From Vibrio sp. RE86 (GTDB lineage Bacteria > Pseudomonadota > Gammaproteobacteria > Enterobacterales > Vibrionaceae): 64,000 nt of DNA. Below, piece after piece: positions 8,920 to 17,415 of this stretch (its first letter is position 1; each line of letters starts with the position of its first letter). Position numbers and translations under genes: made by a program. The stretch spans positions 60,675 to 124,674 of the forward strand of contig NZ_VTXI01000012.1 in assembly GCF_013114545.1 (NCBI RefSeq), in the 5' to 3' direction. The notes under the pieces are model-generated. The model was not told where the DNA came from, ran no database searches, and saw nothing but the letters and a program-made list of their open reading frames with translations.

Positions 8920-10287
8920 TTAACGAATGACTAAATAGATACTACGTTCTCCTCGTTGGATGTTCAGAGCAAGAACTCCTGAGTGGTTTTCTACAATTTT
9001 CCTAAAGTCGGCGAGGTTCTTAACCCGTTCACGGTTCACACCAATAATGATGTCGCCTTCCTGCAATTGGTACGCCTCTGCTGGAGAGCCTTCTTTTACT
9101 GCGGTGACTTTGACTCCTTTCGCGCTGTCACTGCTGTTGGTATTACTCAGCTCCGCGCCCGTTAAACCTTCGTGTAGCTTGTCTGCTGTTGTCTTCATGC
9201 TCGCTTGCTCACCAAGGGTGACATCAAACGACATATCTTCGCCATCACGCACCACACCTAGCGTGACTTCTTTACCTGCCCCTAACGTTGCGACTTTCGC
9301 TCGAAGTTCGCTAAAGGAGTTAATCGCTTTACCGTTCACGGAAACGATGACATCACCAGCCTGAAGGCCTGCTTTATCGGCAGCGCTATCCGGGACGACT
9401 TGGCTGACAAACGCACCTTTACTGGATTCATAGCCTAGAGCTTCAGCAAGCTCAGAGGTAATTTCGCCGCCTTGTACACCGAGCATGCCTCGTTTAACTT
9501 CGCCAAATTCGAGAATTTGATCGGTGAGATTGGTCATCATGTTCGATGGAATTGCGAAGCCAATACCCACATTACCGCCGTTAGGACCAAGAATTGCGGT
9601 ATTAATACCAATTAGTTCACCGTTAAGGTTGACCAAAGCGCCACCGGAGTTACCGCTGTTGATCGCCGCATCGGTCTGAATGAAGTTCTCGAAGTTTTCA
9701 AGGTTAAGACCACTGCGGCCGAGTGCAGAAACAATTCCCGACGTCACCGTTTGACCTAAACCAAATGGGTTACCAATGGCGACAGTAAAATCGCCCACTC
9801 GGAGCTTATCGGAATCAGCGATCTTAATCTCGGTGAGGTTTTTGGCCTTTTCTAGCTTCAGCAGTGCGACGTCTGACATTTGATCGCCACCAACGAGTTC
9901 AGCTTTGTATTCGCGGCCGTCACTTAACTTGACTCGAATTTTTTCAGCACCATTGATTACATGGTAATTGGTAACGATGTGACCCTTTTTAGCATCAATA
10001 ATGACACCTGAGCCTAGTCCTCTGAATGGACGCTCCTGAAGTTGCTCGGTTGGAAAGTCTGGGCCAAAGAAAAAGCGGAATTGGTCGGGGATGTTCTGTC
10101 TAGAAACTTGTGTCCCCTCAACAGAGATGCTGACCACTGCTGGGGTTACTTTTTCAAGCATTGGTGCAAGGCTAGGTAATTGTTCGCCACCTACGCTAAG
10201 AGGCAATGCTGCAGTTGCCTGAATGGGGGTGATGATTGAACTTAGGCTTAGTGATAGGACTGTTAAGGCAAGCAAAGGTTTTTTCAT
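8920..10287 (-). CDS. degQ: Periplasmic serine protease/chaperone DegQ (HtrA/DegP family)
   Basis: A periplasmic quality-control protease that degrades or holds unfolded envelope proteins. Seen: signal peptide 1-27; trypsin-like domain with H109 (TNYHV), D139 (MSDVALL) and S214 (NSGNSGGAL); then two PDZ domains, about 250-345 and 365-455. The 455 residues and two PDZ domains match E. coli DegQ; the DegP-type extended LA loop is short, which favours DegQ. GAGGAGT precedes the ATG. A sigma-E-like promoter lies 78 nt upstream, fitting control by the same response that DegS starts. It is the upstream neighbour of degS. Confidence 0.96.
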   Translation of the reverse strand: MKKPLLALTVLSLSLSSIITPIQATAALPLSVGGEQLPSLAPMLEKVTPAVVSISVEGTQVSRQNIPDQFRFFFGPDFPTEQLQERPFRGLGSGVIIDAKKGHIVTNYHVINGAEKIRVKLSDGREYKAELVGGDQMSDVALLKLEKAKNLTEIKIADSDKLRVGDFTVAIGNPFGLGQTVTSGIVSALGRSGLNLENFENFIQTDAAINSGNSGGALVNLNGELIGINTAILGPNGGNVGIGFAIPSNMMTNLTDQILEFGEVKRGMLGVQGGEITSELAEALGYESSKGAFVSQVVPDSAADKAGLQAGDVIVSVNGKAINSFSELRAKVATLGAGKEVTLGVVRDGEDMSFDVTLGEQASMKTTADKLHEGLTGAELSNTNSSDSAKGVKVTAVKEGSPAEAYQLQEGDIIIGVNRERVKNLADFRKIVENHSGVLALNIQRGERSIYLVIR

Positions 10288-10364
10288 CGATTACTCCTCG
10301 TTAGTTAAGGCCTAACTCTTAGATTTGTATAAAAAATAATAATTCAAGGGCTGCTTCTTAGGAG

Positions 10365-10392
10365 TTATGACTCAAAAACCTTTGCAAAGTTC
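10365..10392 (-). promoter_or_regulatory. Sigma-E-like promoter of degQ
   Basis: On the minus strand GAACTT (10392-10387) is followed after 16 bp by TCATAA (10370-10365). Known sigma-E promoters have GGAACTT and a TCTGA/TCAAA-type -10 at about this spacing. The -35 is good and the -10 moderate. Confidence 0.5.
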
Positions 10393-10406
10393 AGCAGGAG
10401 TATAGA

Positions 10407-10868
10407 TTACGACGCTTTTACTGATACCACGTCTTGAGAATCAAGGATCTCTTTCTTCTCTTCTTTTAAAAGGCCAGTTGAGCCTGATGCGTAATCTTTT
10501 GGTGCTTCGTTAAGTGGTTGCACATCCGCTGTTGGATGAGAGTCTTCAGACTGAGAGTCTGCTTGCTGAGTAATTTTCTTAACGAACGGGTTATCCTGTT
10601 CAGGAATGTTTGGCAAAAGCTCTGACGACGTCTTCGCCATATGTTGGTAAAGTTTGGTGTACTCTTTACCTAATGAATCCAACATCTCTGCCGACTGAGC
10701 GAAATGGTCAGCAAGATCTTGTTTTTGTTGCTCTAATTCAAACTTAGCACTCTCTAAGTCTTTTTGAACATTCTTTTGTTTCTTGTAGCTCGGTGTTGTT
10801 AAGCGAGAAATTGCAACTCCTAGAATAAGTCCAGCTAGCAAACCGACTAAAGCGTAAATCCAAGGCAT
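10407..10868 (-). CDS. zapG: Z-ring associated protein ZapG (YhcB/DUF1043)
   Basis: An inner-membrane protein tied to cell division and envelope growth in E. coli (YhcB). Seen: an N-terminal membrane segment (about 4-22, with small-residue GLLAGLILGVA), then a heptad-patterned coiled coil (about 30-85), then a conserved LLPNIPEQDNPFV and a polar disordered tail. 153 residues, slightly longer than E. coli (132), through the tail. It is divergent from zapE, the same pairing as E. coli yhcB-zapE. Confidence 0.93.
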   Translation of the reverse strand: MPWIYALVGLLAGLILGVAISRLTTPSYKKQKNVQKDLESAKFELEQQKQDLADHFAQSAEMLDSLGKEYTKLYQHMAKTSSELLPNIPEQDNPFVKKITQQADSQSEDSHPTADVQPLNEAPKDYASGSTGLLKEEKKEILDSQDVVSVKAS

Positions 10869-11019
10869 AATGGCTCCTTATCATTGTTATGTAACATGTT
10901 TTTTACTGGTTAGTTACACATGTTGAACTGACATGGTACTATGAGAACTTCAGCCAATAAAGAAAAATGCATGTGCTCTACATAGCAGTTTGACAGTCTC
11001 TTCATCAGGTAGCGAAGCG

Positions 11020-12126
11020 ATGACGCCACTAGAAATCTATAACAAAGACATAAAAGAACACGGCTTTCAAAAGGATGAGGCTCAGCAACAGGCAGTCTCA
11101 GCGCTCGACAAGCTCTATCATGAATTTATCCCATATTTGAACACGCCTATTGAGAAACCTTCTGGGTGGCGCACTTGGTTTAGCAGTAAGCAGCCAGAGT
11201 TACCCCCTGCACCCAAAGGACTCTATTTTTGGGGCGGAGTGGGGCGTGGAAAAACCTACCTGGTTGATACCTTCTATGAAGCGCTGCCAACAGAGAAAAA
11301 GATGCGAGTCCACTTTCATCGCTTTATGTACCGCGTGCATGATGAGTTAAATGCACTCGGGGATGTGAATGACCCGCTGAAATTAGTCGCCGATAAATTT
11401 AAACAAGAAACTGAAATCATCTGTTTTGACGAGTTTTTTGTCTCGGATATTACCGATGCCATGATCTTGGGTACTTTATTCCAAGAACTCTTTAAGCGCG
11501 GTGTCATTTTGGTGGCAACGTCGAACATTCCACCTGAAGATTTGTATCGTAATGGTTTACAGCGCGCACGTTTCTTACCAGCCATCGCCTTGATCCAACA
11601 GAACTGCCATATATTGAATGTTGATAGTGGTATCGATTACCGTCTACGCACGCTCGAACAGGCAGAAATCTATCACTACCCACTGGACGAACAAGCAAAC
11701 AAAAATCTCTCTCACTATTACGAACAGTTAGTTGGTGAGGGGAAGGTTGGAGCAACAAGTATTGATATCAACCACCGTCAAATCGAAGTCGTACAGGCAT
11801 CAGAGGATGTCCTTCATGCCACCTTTGAGCAGCTTTGCCAATCGGCACGAAGTCAAAATGATTACATCGAAATGTCACGCATCTATCACACCGTTCTATT
11901 GGCAGATGTAAAACAGATGCACACAACAATAGATGACGCTGCGCGCCGCTTTATTGCGTTGGTTGATGAATTTTACGAACGTAATGTAAAGTTGATTATT
12001 TCGTCAGAAGTGGCGCTTGAAGCGCTTTATTCAGGTGGCCAACTAGAGTTTGAATTTAAGCGTTGTCAGTCGAGATTGATTGAAATGCAAAGTCATGATT
12101 ATTTGGCAAAAGAACATTTGGCCTAA
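11020..12126 (+). CDS. zapE: Cell division ATPase ZapE (AFG1-like)
   Basis: A cytosolic AFG1-family P-loop ATPase that interacts with FtsZ and destabilises Z rings under stress in E. coli. Seen (368 residues): Walker A GGVGRGKT at 72-79, Walker B IICFDEF at 133-139, a sensor-like VATSN, and an arginine-rich second half. The ATG at 11020 aligns with the E. coli start; an in-frame TTG at 10990 lacks a ribosome site. The gene is divergent from zapG. Confidence 0.95.
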   Translation: MTPLEIYNKDIKEHGFQKDEAQQQAVSALDKLYHEFIPYLNTPIEKPSGWRTWFSSKQPELPPAPKGLYFWGGVGRGKTYLVDTFYEALPTEKKMRVHFHRFMYRVHDELNALGDVNDPLKLVADKFKQETEIICFDEFFVSDITDAMILGTLFQELFKRGVILVATSNIPPEDLYRNGLQRARFLPAIALIQQNCHILNVDSGIDYRLRTLEQAEIYHYPLDEQANKNLSHYYEQLVGEGKVGATSIDINHRQIEVVQASEDVLHATFEQLCQSARSQNDYIEMSRIYHTVLLADVKQMHTTIDDAARRFIALVDEFYERNVKLIISSEVALEALYSGGQLEFEFKRCQSRLIEMQSHDYLAKEHLA

Positions 12127-12206
12127 TTCACTTGCTAGGCCAGAGCCTGATTGAAAAAAAATGGACTTTTTTGCTTAAAAGAGGTGATTTTTTCAACTGA
12201 CTTCTC

Positions 12207-12212
12207 TATAAT
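12207..12212 (+). promoter_or_regulatory. Probable -10 element of rplM-rpsI
   Basis: TATAAT stands 165 bp before rplM. No convincing -35 sits at the right distance; T-rich GTGATTTTTTCA precedes it. This is the only consensus -10 in the gap, so the rplM leader probably starts near 12220. Confidence 0.5.
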
Positions 12213-12219
12213 TCTGCGA

Positions 12220-12371
12220 CCCACCGTTACTGCAGACCTTATTATCGAAGGTATTTCGACATAACGGGTCGAGAGTGCCAACCACTCGAAGGGGTGTTGA
12301 CTGGACTCTTAGTCAGTGGGAGCGAAAGCTCCTTAAGTGTAAATTTAATTATTGAACGGGTTATTATTAGC
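12220..12371 (+). promoter_or_regulatory. Structured 5' leader of rplM-rpsI, candidate L13 autoregulatory site
   Basis: About 150 nt with several small hairpins: GAGTG/CACTC near 12270-12290, TGACT/AGTCA near 12298-12315, and GGAGC-GAAA-GCTCC at 12319-12332. No strong Shine-Dalgarno precedes the rplM ATG. In E. coli, L13 is known to repress its own operon through the mRNA leader; a similar role here is inference. Confidence 0.45.
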
Positions 12372-12800
12372 ATGAAAACTTTCGTTGCTAAACCAGAAAC
12401 TGTAAAACGCGACTGGTACGTTGTAGACGCTGAAGGTAAAACTCTTGGCCGTCTAGCAAGTGAAATTGCATCTCGCCTACGTGGCAAACACAAAGCTGAA
12501 TACACTCCACACTGTGACACTGGTGATTACATCATCGTTGTTAACGCGGAGAAAGTTACTGTAACTGGTAACAAGGCTAAAGGTAAGATTTACTACCGTC
12601 ACACTGAATTCCCTGGCGGCCTAAAATCAATCAGCTTCGAGAAGCTAATTGATCGCAAGCCAGAGATGGCTCTTGAACTAGCAGTTAAAGGTATGCTACC
12701 ACGTGGTCCTCTTGGCCGTGCTATGTACCGTAAGCTGAAAGTTTACGCTGGCGCTGAGCACAACCATGTTGCTCAACAACCACAAGTACTAGACATCTAA
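12372..12800 (+). CDS. rplM: 50S ribosomal protein L13
   Basis: A large-subunit early assembly protein, 142 residues, the same length as E. coli. Seen: the L13 signature from [20 protein letters not shown] through [13 protein letters not shown] to the C-terminal [12 protein letters not shown]. The reading frame is open further upstream, but family homology begins at the ATG at 12372. It forms a two-gene operon with rpsI, 15 bp downstream. Codon use is biased as expected for a highly expressed gene. Confidence 0.99.
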   Translation: MKTFVAKPETVKRDWYVVDAEGKTLGRLASEIASRLRGKHKAEYTPHCDTGDYIIVVNAEKVTVTGNKAKGKIYYRHTEFPGGLKSISFEKLIDRKPEMALELAVKGMLPRGPLGRAMYRKLKVYAGAEHNHVAQQPQVLDI

Positions 12801-12815
12801 TCGGGGATTTCGAAA

Positions 12816-13208
12816 ATGGCAGATAATCAATACTACGGTACTGGCCGTCGCAAAAGCTCAGCTGCACGTGTTTTTGTTAAACCAGGCAGCGGCAACATCG
12901 TAATCAACAAGCGTAGCCTTGATGAGTACTTTGGTCGTCCAACTTCTCGCATGGTTGTTAAACAGCCTCTAGAGCTAGTTGAACTAACTGAGAAACTAGA
13001 CCTATACGTTACTGTTAAAGGTGGCGGTATTTCAGGTCAGGCAGGTGCGATCCGTCACGGTATCACACGTGCTCTAATGGAATACGATGAGTCTCTACGT
13101 CCTACTCTACGTGCAGCTGGTTACGTTACTCGTGACGCTCGTTGCGTTGAACGTAAGAAAGTTGGTCTACGTAAAGCACGTCGTCGTCCACAGTTCTCTA
13201 AGCGTTAA
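12816..13208 (+). CDS. rpsI: 30S ribosomal protein S9
   Basis: A small-subunit protein, 130 residues. Seen: [32 protein letters not shown], and the basic C-terminal tail ending in SKR, which in ribosome structures reaches the P-site tRNA. GGGGATTTCGAAA precedes the ATG. It is last of the rplM-rpsI operon and is followed by a strong terminator. Confidence 0.99.
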   Translation: MADNQYYGTGRRKSSAARVFVKPGSGNIVINKRSLDEYFGRPTSRMVVKQPLELVELTEKLDLYVTVKGGGISGQAGAIRHGITRALMEYDESLRPTLRAAGYVTRDARCVERKKVGLRKARRRPQFSKR

Positions 13209-13258
13209 TCTTTTTTCGAAAAGATTCGCTTCCAATATTCGTATTGGAATGTGGCTCC

Positions 13259-13292
13259 AAAAGCCTGGCTTCATGCCAGGCTTTTTGTTTTT
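13259..13292 (+). terminator. Intrinsic terminator after rpsI
   Basis: AAAAGCCTGGC and GCCAGGCTTTT pair around TTCAT, followed by a T-rich tail. The rest of the 330-bp rpsI-petA gap holds a second hairpin (CCAATA/TATTGG near 13231-13247) and the petA promoter. Confidence 0.92.
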
Positions 13293-13411
13293 CTGCTCTA
13301 TAAAAAACACTCCTATCACACGCACTTAATACAAGCCTGCTTCTACTTCCTCTGCTTTTGTGACCTCACTGGCGATTCACCTCACAAATGTTACAAAAAG
13401 GTAGCTTTATC

Positions 13412-13440
13412 TTGTCAAAAAGTAGGGTTTTATTTATCAT
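13412..13440 (+). promoter_or_regulatory. Putative sigma-70 promoter of petABC
   Basis: TTGTCA (13412-13417), 17-bp spacer, TATCAT (13435-13440). Both boxes differ from consensus at one position. It predicts a leader of about 90 nt. Confidence 0.6.
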
Positions 13441-13538
13441 TTGCCGTCAAATAAATACAACTAAATTCGTATTTTGTTAGCCATGCTCTTTAAGCGGAAT
13501 AACAATAATCCACAAGGAGCAAATGGGAGAATGTTTGG

Positions 13539-14132
13539 ATGAGCAATGCGCCTTTAAATAACGGCCGCAGACGTTTCCTAACCGCTACAACAGCTGTTGT
13601 TGGTGGTCTTGGAGCAGCTGCTGTCGCCGTTCCTTTTATTAAATCTTGGAACCCAAGTGAAAAAGCCAAAGCTGCGGGTGCCCCTGTCGAAGTTGATATC
13701 GGTAAACTTGAAGAAGGACAGATGGTACGTGTTGAATGGCGTGGTAAACCTGTATGGGTTGTCCGCCGTGCACAAGCAGTTGTTGACGGCCTAAAATCTA
13801 TTGAAGGTCAGTTACGTGACCCTTCATCAGGAGAAGAACAACAACCAACTTACGCTCAGAATGCTTACCGCTCAATTAAGCCTGAGTATTTTGTTGCGGT
13901 AGGTATCTGTACACACCTTGGTTGTTCTCCAACGTATTTACCTGACAGTTTTAATGAACAAGTTCAGGGTGTGAAGTCTGGTTTCTTCTGTCCATGTCAT
14001 GGTTCTAAGTTTGATATGGCAGGTCGAGTGTTCCAAGGCGTTCCTGCACCACTTAACCTAGTCGTACCTAAACACATGTACCTTAGCGATACTAAGATTA
14101 TTATCGGTGTTGACGAAGGAGGGGAGGCATAA
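13539..14132 (+). CDS. petA: Cytochrome bc1 complex Rieske iron-sulfur subunit
   Basis: The [2Fe-2S] subunit of ubiquinol-cytochrome c reductase, passing electrons from ubiquinol to cytochrome c1. Seen (197 residues): a Tat-type N-terminus RRRFL with a hydrophobic anchor (about 14-35), and cluster ligands in CTHLGC and CPCHGS in the C-terminal Rieske fold. GGGAGA at 13525-13530 suits the ATG at 13539. A three-codon ORF starting at 13531 ends across this ATG, an odd arrangement. It is first of petABC and its stop abuts the petB start. Confidence 0.97.
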   Translation: MSNAPLNNGRRRFLTATTAVVGGLGAAAVAVPFIKSWNPSEKAKAAGAPVEVDIGKLEEGQMVRVEWRGKPVWVVRRAQAVVDGLKSIEGQLRDPSSGEEQQPTYAQNAYRSIKPEYFVAVGICTHLGCSPTYLPDSFNEQVQGVKSGFFCPCHGSKFDMAGRVFQGVPAPLNLVVPKHMYLSDTKIIIGVDEGGEA

Positions 14133-15397
14133 TGCAAGCTCTACTTGATTGGGTAGAAAAACGCATACCCGCAATGAATGCGTACAAGAAGCACCTTTCT
14201 GAGTACCCGATGCCAAAGAACTTTAACTTCTGGTATCTTTTTGGCTCACTAGCGATGCTTGTTTTGGTTAACCAAATCCTGACAGGTATCTGGCTAACAA
14301 TGAACTACGTGCCTTCTGGTGACGGTGCGTTTGCGTCAATCGAATACATCATGCGTGATGTTGAATACGGTTGGTTACTGCGTTATATGCACTCGACAGG
14401 GGCTTCTGCGTTCTTCGTTGTTGTATACCTGCATATGTTCCGCGGCCTAATTTACGGTTCGTACCAGAAGCCTCGTGAGCTGCTGTGGATCTTCGGTATG
14501 CTTATCTTCCTTGTGTTGATGGCTGAAGCATTCATGGGCTACCTACTACCATGGGGACAAATGTCTTACTGGGGTGCACAGGTAATCATCTCTCTATTCG
14601 GTGCTATTCCTGTTATTGGTGATGACCTAACACTATGGATTCGTGGTGACTACGTTATCTCTGGTGCAACGCTAAACCGTTTCTTCGCACTACACGTTAT
14701 CGCATTACCAATCGTACTACTGCTACTGATCGTTCTACACGTTCTAGCTCTGCACGAAGTGGGTTCAAATAACCCAGACGGTATCGAAACGAAGCTTCCT
14801 AAAGGTACTATGGGCGACGATTACAAGACTCAGTTCCCATTCCACAAGGATTACACTAAGAAATACGACATCATCGACTCTATTCCTTTCCACCCTTACG
14901 GTACCGTTAAGGACATGGTAGGTGTTGCTGGTTTCCTATTCTTCTTCTGTTACGTATTGTTCTTTAACCCAGAGATGGGCGGTTTCTTCCTTGAGCCACC
15001 TAACTTTGAAGCGGCTAACCCACTGAAGACACCTGAGCACATTGCACCTGTATGGTACTTCACACCGTTCTACGCAATTCTGCGTGCGGTTCCTGACAAG
15101 TTACTTGGTGTTATCGCAATGGGCGGTGCAATCGCCGTACTATTTGCTCTACCGTGGTTTGACCGTTGTAAGGTTCGTTCTTACCGTTATCGTAGTAAGT
15201 TCCACCTATTCAATATCATCCAATTTACAATCAGTTTCATTGCTCTTGGTATTCTAGGCGCGCTTCCAGCAACAGATTTGTACACGCTGCTAGCTCGAAT
15301 CTTTAGTTTAGGTTACTTCATGTTCTTCGTACTGCTGTTCTTCTACAGTAAAAACGAAGCGACTAAGCCACTACCAGAAAGGGTGACATTCAAATGA
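14132..15397 (+). CDS. petB: Cytochrome b of the bc1 complex
   Basis: The membrane core subunit, about 421 residues, carrying hemes bL and bH and both quinone sites. Seen: eight or more membrane segments; heme-ligand His pairs in RYMHSTGAS...YLHMFRG and in FALHVIALP...LHVLALHEVG; a PEWY-type Qo motif as APVWYFTPFY; and a long C-terminal part fused as in other proteobacterial full-length cytochrome b. It overlaps petA by one base and petC by four (ATGA). Confidence 0.97.
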   Translation: MQALLDWVEKRIPAMNAYKKHLSEYPMPKNFNFWYLFGSLAMLVLVNQILTGIWLTMNYVPSGDGAFASIEYIMRDVEYGWLLRYMHSTGASAFFVVVYLHMFRGLIYGSYQKPRELLWIFGMLIFLVLMAEAFMGYLLPWGQMSYWGAQVIISLFGAIPVIGDDLTLWIRGDYVISGATLNRFFALHVIALPIVLLLLIVLHVLALHEVGSNNPDGIETKLPKGTMGDDYKTQFPFHKDYTKKYDIIDSIPFHPYGTVKDMVGVAGFLFFFCYVLFFNPEMGGFFLEPPNFEAANPLKTPEHIAPVWYFTPFYAILRAVPDKLLGVIAMGGAIAVLFALPWFDRCKVRSYRYRSKFHLFNIIQFTISFIALGILGALPATDLYTLLARIFSLGYFMFFVLLFFYSKNEATKPLPERVTFK

Positions 15398-16131
15398 AAA
15401 AATGGATTGTAATTTTATTTGCAATGCTGCCTTCATTGGCGATGGCAGCGGGTGCGAACGTACCACTTGATAAAGCAAACAATGACCTGAGTGACCAAGC
15501 ATCACTTCAAAACGGTGCGAAACTGTTTATGAACTACTGTTTTGGCTGTCACGCGGCTCAGTACCAACGTTACGAGCGTGTTGCTCGTGACATCGGTATT
15601 CCAGTTGAACTATTAAAAGAGAATCTAATCTTTGACCCTGAAGCAAAGGTTGGCGATCTTATGGTTAACTCGATTCCACAAGAATCAGCAGCGAAGTGGT
15701 TTGGTGCTCCACCACCAGACTTAACGCTGGTTGCTCGTGTACGTGGTACCGATTGGTTATACACATACCTGCGTTCTTTCTACGAGGACCCAAGCCGTCC
15801 ATTTGGCGTAAACAACATTGTTTTCCCAAGTGTTGGTATGCCTCACGTATTAGAAGAGCTTCAAGGTATTCCTAAGCCAGTTTTCGCAACGGAAATCGTT
15901 GATGGTAAAGAAATCCAAAAAGTAGTGGGTGTTGAATCAGATGGTACTGGTGAGCTTAACAGCGAAGAGTATGACAACGCCGTACGTGACCTAGTGAACT
16001 TCCTAGAGTACTCAGGTGACCCAGTTAAACTAGAGCGTCATGCGCTAGGTTGGTGGGTGATGGGCTTCTTGGTGATCTTCACTATCATCGTTGTGCTACT
16101 GAAGAAAGAGTATTGGCGTGATGTGCACTAA
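15394..16131 (+). CDS. petC: Cytochrome c1 of the bc1 complex
   Basis: A periplasm-facing c-type heme subunit, 245 residues. Seen: Sec signal peptide 1-18 (ending AMAA), heme site CFGCH near residues 50-54, a distal Met region, and one C-terminal membrane anchor (WWVMGFLVIFTIIVVLL) near 222-240. It starts within the petB stop (ATGA overlap). It is last gene of the complex, followed by a terminator. Confidence 0.96.
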   Translation: MKKWIVILFAMLPSLAMAAGANVPLDKANNDLSDQASLQNGAKLFMNYCFGCHAAQYQRYERVARDIGIPVELLKENLIFDPEAKVGDLMVNSIPQESAAKWFGAPPPDLTLVARVRGTDWLYTYLRSFYEDPSRPFGVNNIVFPSVGMPHVLEELQGIPKPVFATEIVDGKEIQKVVGVESDGTGELNSEEYDNAVRDLVNFLEYSGDPVKLERHALGWWVMGFLVIFTIIVVLLKKEYWRDVH

Positions 16132-16170
16132 TTGTGCTACCATACCGTGCTAATTCCCAATTTTTAACTT

Positions 16171-16202
16171 AACAATGGAGGCTTGGCCTCCATTGTTTTT
16201 AT
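16171..16202 (+). terminator. Intrinsic terminator between petC and sspA
   Basis: AACAATGGAGGC and GCCTCCATTGTT form a 12-bp stem around TTG, followed by TTTT. It sits only 26 bp before the sspA ATG, so sspA either has a promoter within this short gap or depends on partial read-through. Confidence 0.9.
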
Positions 16203-16227
16203 ATTTGTAAGTGTGCTGGAGGGCTCC

Positions 16228-16863
16228 ATGGCTGTAGCTGCCAATAAACGTTCTGTGATGACTCTATTCTCAAGTGCATCTGATATGCATAGCCACCAGG
16301 TACGTATCGTTCTGGCTGAGAAAGGTGTAAGTGTTGAAGTAGAGCTAGTAGATGAAGCGAATCTACCTACTGAACTTACTGAACTAAACCCATATAAAAC
16401 AGTACCAACATTAGTTGATCGTGAGCTAGCGCTTTACGACTCTAAAATCATCATGGAATACCTAGATGAGCGTTTCCCTCATCCACCATTGATGCCAGTT
16501 TACCCAGTGGCTCGTGGTAACAGCCGTCTTATGATCTACCGTATCGAAAAGAACTGGTACACGCTAGCTGAGAAAGTTGTTAAAGGTAATGCTGAAGAAG
16601 CTGAGTCTGCACGTAACAAACTACGTAATGACCTTCTAACACTAGGTCCAGTTTTCGCTGAGTATGAATACTTCATGAGCGAAGAATTTAGCCTGATCGA
16701 TTGTTACTTAGCACCATTATTATGGCGTCTACCTCAGCTTGGTATTGAGCTAGTAGGCCCAGGCTCGAAAGAACTTAAAGTTTACATGAACCGCGTATTT
16801 GAGCGTGATTCATTCCTAGCTTCTCTAACAGAAGCTGAGCGTGAAATGCGTCTAACTCGTTAA
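16228..16863 (+). CDS. sspA: Stringent starvation protein A (SspA)
   Basis: An RNA-polymerase-associated protein with a glutathione-S-transferase fold that remodels transcription in starvation and acid stress; in other bacteria it also affects virulence genes. Seen (211 residues): thioredoxin-like N-terminal domain to about residue 80 (FSSASDMHSHQVRIVLAEKG, PYKTVPTLVD) and an all-helical C-terminal domain. CTGGAGGG precedes the ATG at 16228. The upstream in-frame extension would run through the terminator and lacks homology. sspB follows after 11 bp. Confidence 0.97.
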   Translation: MAVAANKRSVMTLFSSASDMHSHQVRIVLAEKGVSVEVELVDEANLPTELTELNPYKTVPTLVDRELALYDSKIIMEYLDERFPHPPLMPVYPVARGNSRLMIYRIEKNWYTLAEKVVKGNAEEAESARNKLRNDLLTLGPVFAEYEYFMSEEFSLIDCYLAPLLWRLPQLGIELVGPGSKELKVYMNRVFERDSFLASLTEAEREMRLTR

Positions 16864-16874
16864 TTGGCGAGAAG

Positions 16875-17369
16875 ATGGATATTGTAAACATGACACCACG
16901 CCGACCATACATGCTTCGTGCATTCTATGATTGGCTGGTGGACAATGATTTAACGCCACATCTTGTAGTAGCAGCAGAGCTTCCAGGGGTACGAGTACCG
17001 ATGGAATTTGTGCAAGATGGCCAGATTATCCTAAATATAGCTCCTCGAGCTGTGGGTAATTTAGAACTTGGAAACGAAGCGGTGACATTCAGTGCTCGCT
17101 TTAGTGGTCGCCCACACTCTGTGATTGTTCCTCTGTATGCTGTTCAAGCGATCTATGCCCGTGAAAATGGCGCAGGTACGATGTTTGAACCTGAAGATGC
17201 TTACATGGGTGAATACGAAGAAGAGGGCATTTTCGAGGAAGAGGTAGAAGCAGAAGAGACGTTATTGTCTGTTGCTACTGAGACTCAAGAAAGTGACTCT
17301 TCGGAAGACGGTGGTGATGACGAGCCACCAAGACCAAAAGGCAGACCAAGTCTAAGAGTAGTAAAATAG
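16875..17369 (+). CDS. sspB: ClpXP adaptor protein SspB
   Basis: Tethers ssrA-tagged, stalled-ribosome products to ClpXP for degradation. Seen (164 residues): the substrate-binding domain (about 4-110) with LTPHLVVAAELPGVRVP and NIAPRAVGNLELG, then an acidic disordered linker, then the C-terminal ClpX-docking tail GRPSLRVVK. Length and both ends match E. coli SspB. It is co-transcribed with sspA. Confidence 0.97.
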   Translation: MDIVNMTPRRPYMLRAFYDWLVDNDLTPHLVVAAELPGVRVPMEFVQDGQIILNIAPRAVGNLELGNEAVTFSARFSGRPHSVIVPLYAVQAIYARENGAGTMFEPEDAYMGEYEEEGIFEEEVEAEETLLSVATETQESDSSEDGGDDEPPRPKGRPSLRVVK

Positions 17370-17370
17370 A

Positions 17371-17400
17371 AAAAGCAGCGCATTGCGCTGCTTTTTTTTA
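17371..17400. terminator. Intrinsic terminator between convergent sspB and dolP
   Basis: AAAGCAGCGC and GCGCTGCTTT pair around ATT, with T-run on the plus side and A-run on the other, so it can serve both genes. Confidence 0.9.
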
Positions 17401-17415
17401 TCTTCAGTGTGGTGG

